Below are positions 33,279-33,416 of a DNA stretch of 33,416 nt, piece by piece. This DNA comes from an uncultured Clostridia bacterium (GTDB taxonomy: Bacteria; Bacillota; Clostridia; TANB77; CAG-508). The stretch is from the NCBI GenBank assembly GCA_934141475.1, contig CAKPCG010000019.1, positions 1-33,416 on the forward strand, read 5' to 3'. Both the position numbers and the translations under genes were made by a program. The notes under the pieces are model-generated. The model saw nothing but the letters and a program-made list of their open reading frames with translations. It was not told the DNA's origin and did no database searches. Numbering within the stretch: position 1 is the stretch's first letter; each line of letters begins with the position of its first letter.

Positions 33279-33416
33279 CTAAAATATTTGACCTCCATAT
33301 ACAGCTTTTGGGTATAATTTTAACATTTCTTCCCATTGCACAATAAATAAATCTGCAATTGGATATATTAATCTTCCAGTTGCAGTTTTTTTATTTATAT
33401 TTGCAAATGTTTCGAT
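33279..33416 (-). CDS. Alg14/PssD-like glycosyltransferase partner, 5' end beyond the window
   Basis: The last 45 residues and stop of a gene running off the window: IETFANINKKTATGRLIYP, then ADLFIVQWEEMLKLYPKAVYGG and QIF. This is the C-terminal end typical of Alg14-type proteins (TGRLxYP, FIVQW, YPKAVYGG), the membrane-anchoring partner of Alg13. It ends 9 bp before the Alg13-like gene, whose SD overlaps the end of this gene. Confidence 0.85.
   Translation of the reverse strand: METFANINKKTATGRLIYPIADLFIVQWEEMLKLYPKAVYGGQIF

Overview
The window is a low-GC (about 27-30% G+C by eye) bacterial chromosome segment. A sporulating or formerly sporulating Clostridia-type Firmicute fits best. It has SpoIIE with a Spo0A-type box, HrcA/CIRCE heat-shock control, a c-di-GMP-I riboswitch, an mraZ-rsmH-ftsL-PBP cell-wall cluster, an LPXTG-like surface protein and AGGAGG-type ribosome binding sites. 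There are no rRNA, tRNA, transposase or CRISPR genes.

Layout. 1-2452: 3'-truncated rnr, and xpt on the other strand. 2454-10665: heat-shock block on the minus strand. An uncharacterised 766-aa protein and hrcA share a promoter, then comes a DUF3592-like membrane protein, then grpE-dnaK-mazG-like-dnaJ behind a sigma-A promoter carrying two CIRCE-type operators. 10688-13328: spoIIE. 13347-16887: a tandem ribbon-helix-helix regulator with a perfect palindrome upstream, a small membrane protein and a Ca2+-type P-ATPase. 17040-19446: a Cys-rich carboxypeptidase-regulatory-like protein and a DnaB-like ATPase. 19561-22584: a 941-aa secreted repeat protein behind a c-di-GMP-I riboswitch. 22665-25843: small acidic surface/membrane proteins, a LemA-like protein, a Nudix hydrolase and an unknown membrane protein. 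25908-30329: penicillin-binding protein, ftsL, rsmH and mraZ, with an unusually long mraZ-rsmH spacer. 30457-33416: a small broken reading frame, a QueH-GNAT fusion, ruvB and an Alg13/Alg14-like glycosyltransferase pair (the second gene cut by the window edge).

Main observation. Five otherwise intact genes (spoIIE, the P-type ATPase twice, the LPXTG-like gene, the PBP and rsmH) are each interrupted by the same event: one extra C immediately before an in-phase GGA glycine codon. Frame 0 therefore reads CGG followed by A. Skipping that C restores the family sequence exactly, including the ATPase TGE motif, the glycine before the PBP SxxK serine and the RsmH GGAGHS loop. I found only one other in-frame CGG codon in the window, in the LemA-like gene, where it is followed by U and read without a shift. 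This is what +1 frameshifting, or quadruplet decoding of CGGA as glycine, would look like if CGG is a poorly decoded codon. A systematic sequencing artefact at GGA is the main competing explanation and cannot be excluded from one sequence.

How the genes fit together. Heat-shock genes are split between an HrcA unit without CIRCE and a CIRCE-controlled chaperone unit. The cell-wall cluster is controlled at mraZ by its own promoter and MraZ-type repeats. The large secreted protein is likely set by cyclic di-GMP, and spoIIE probably by Spo0A.
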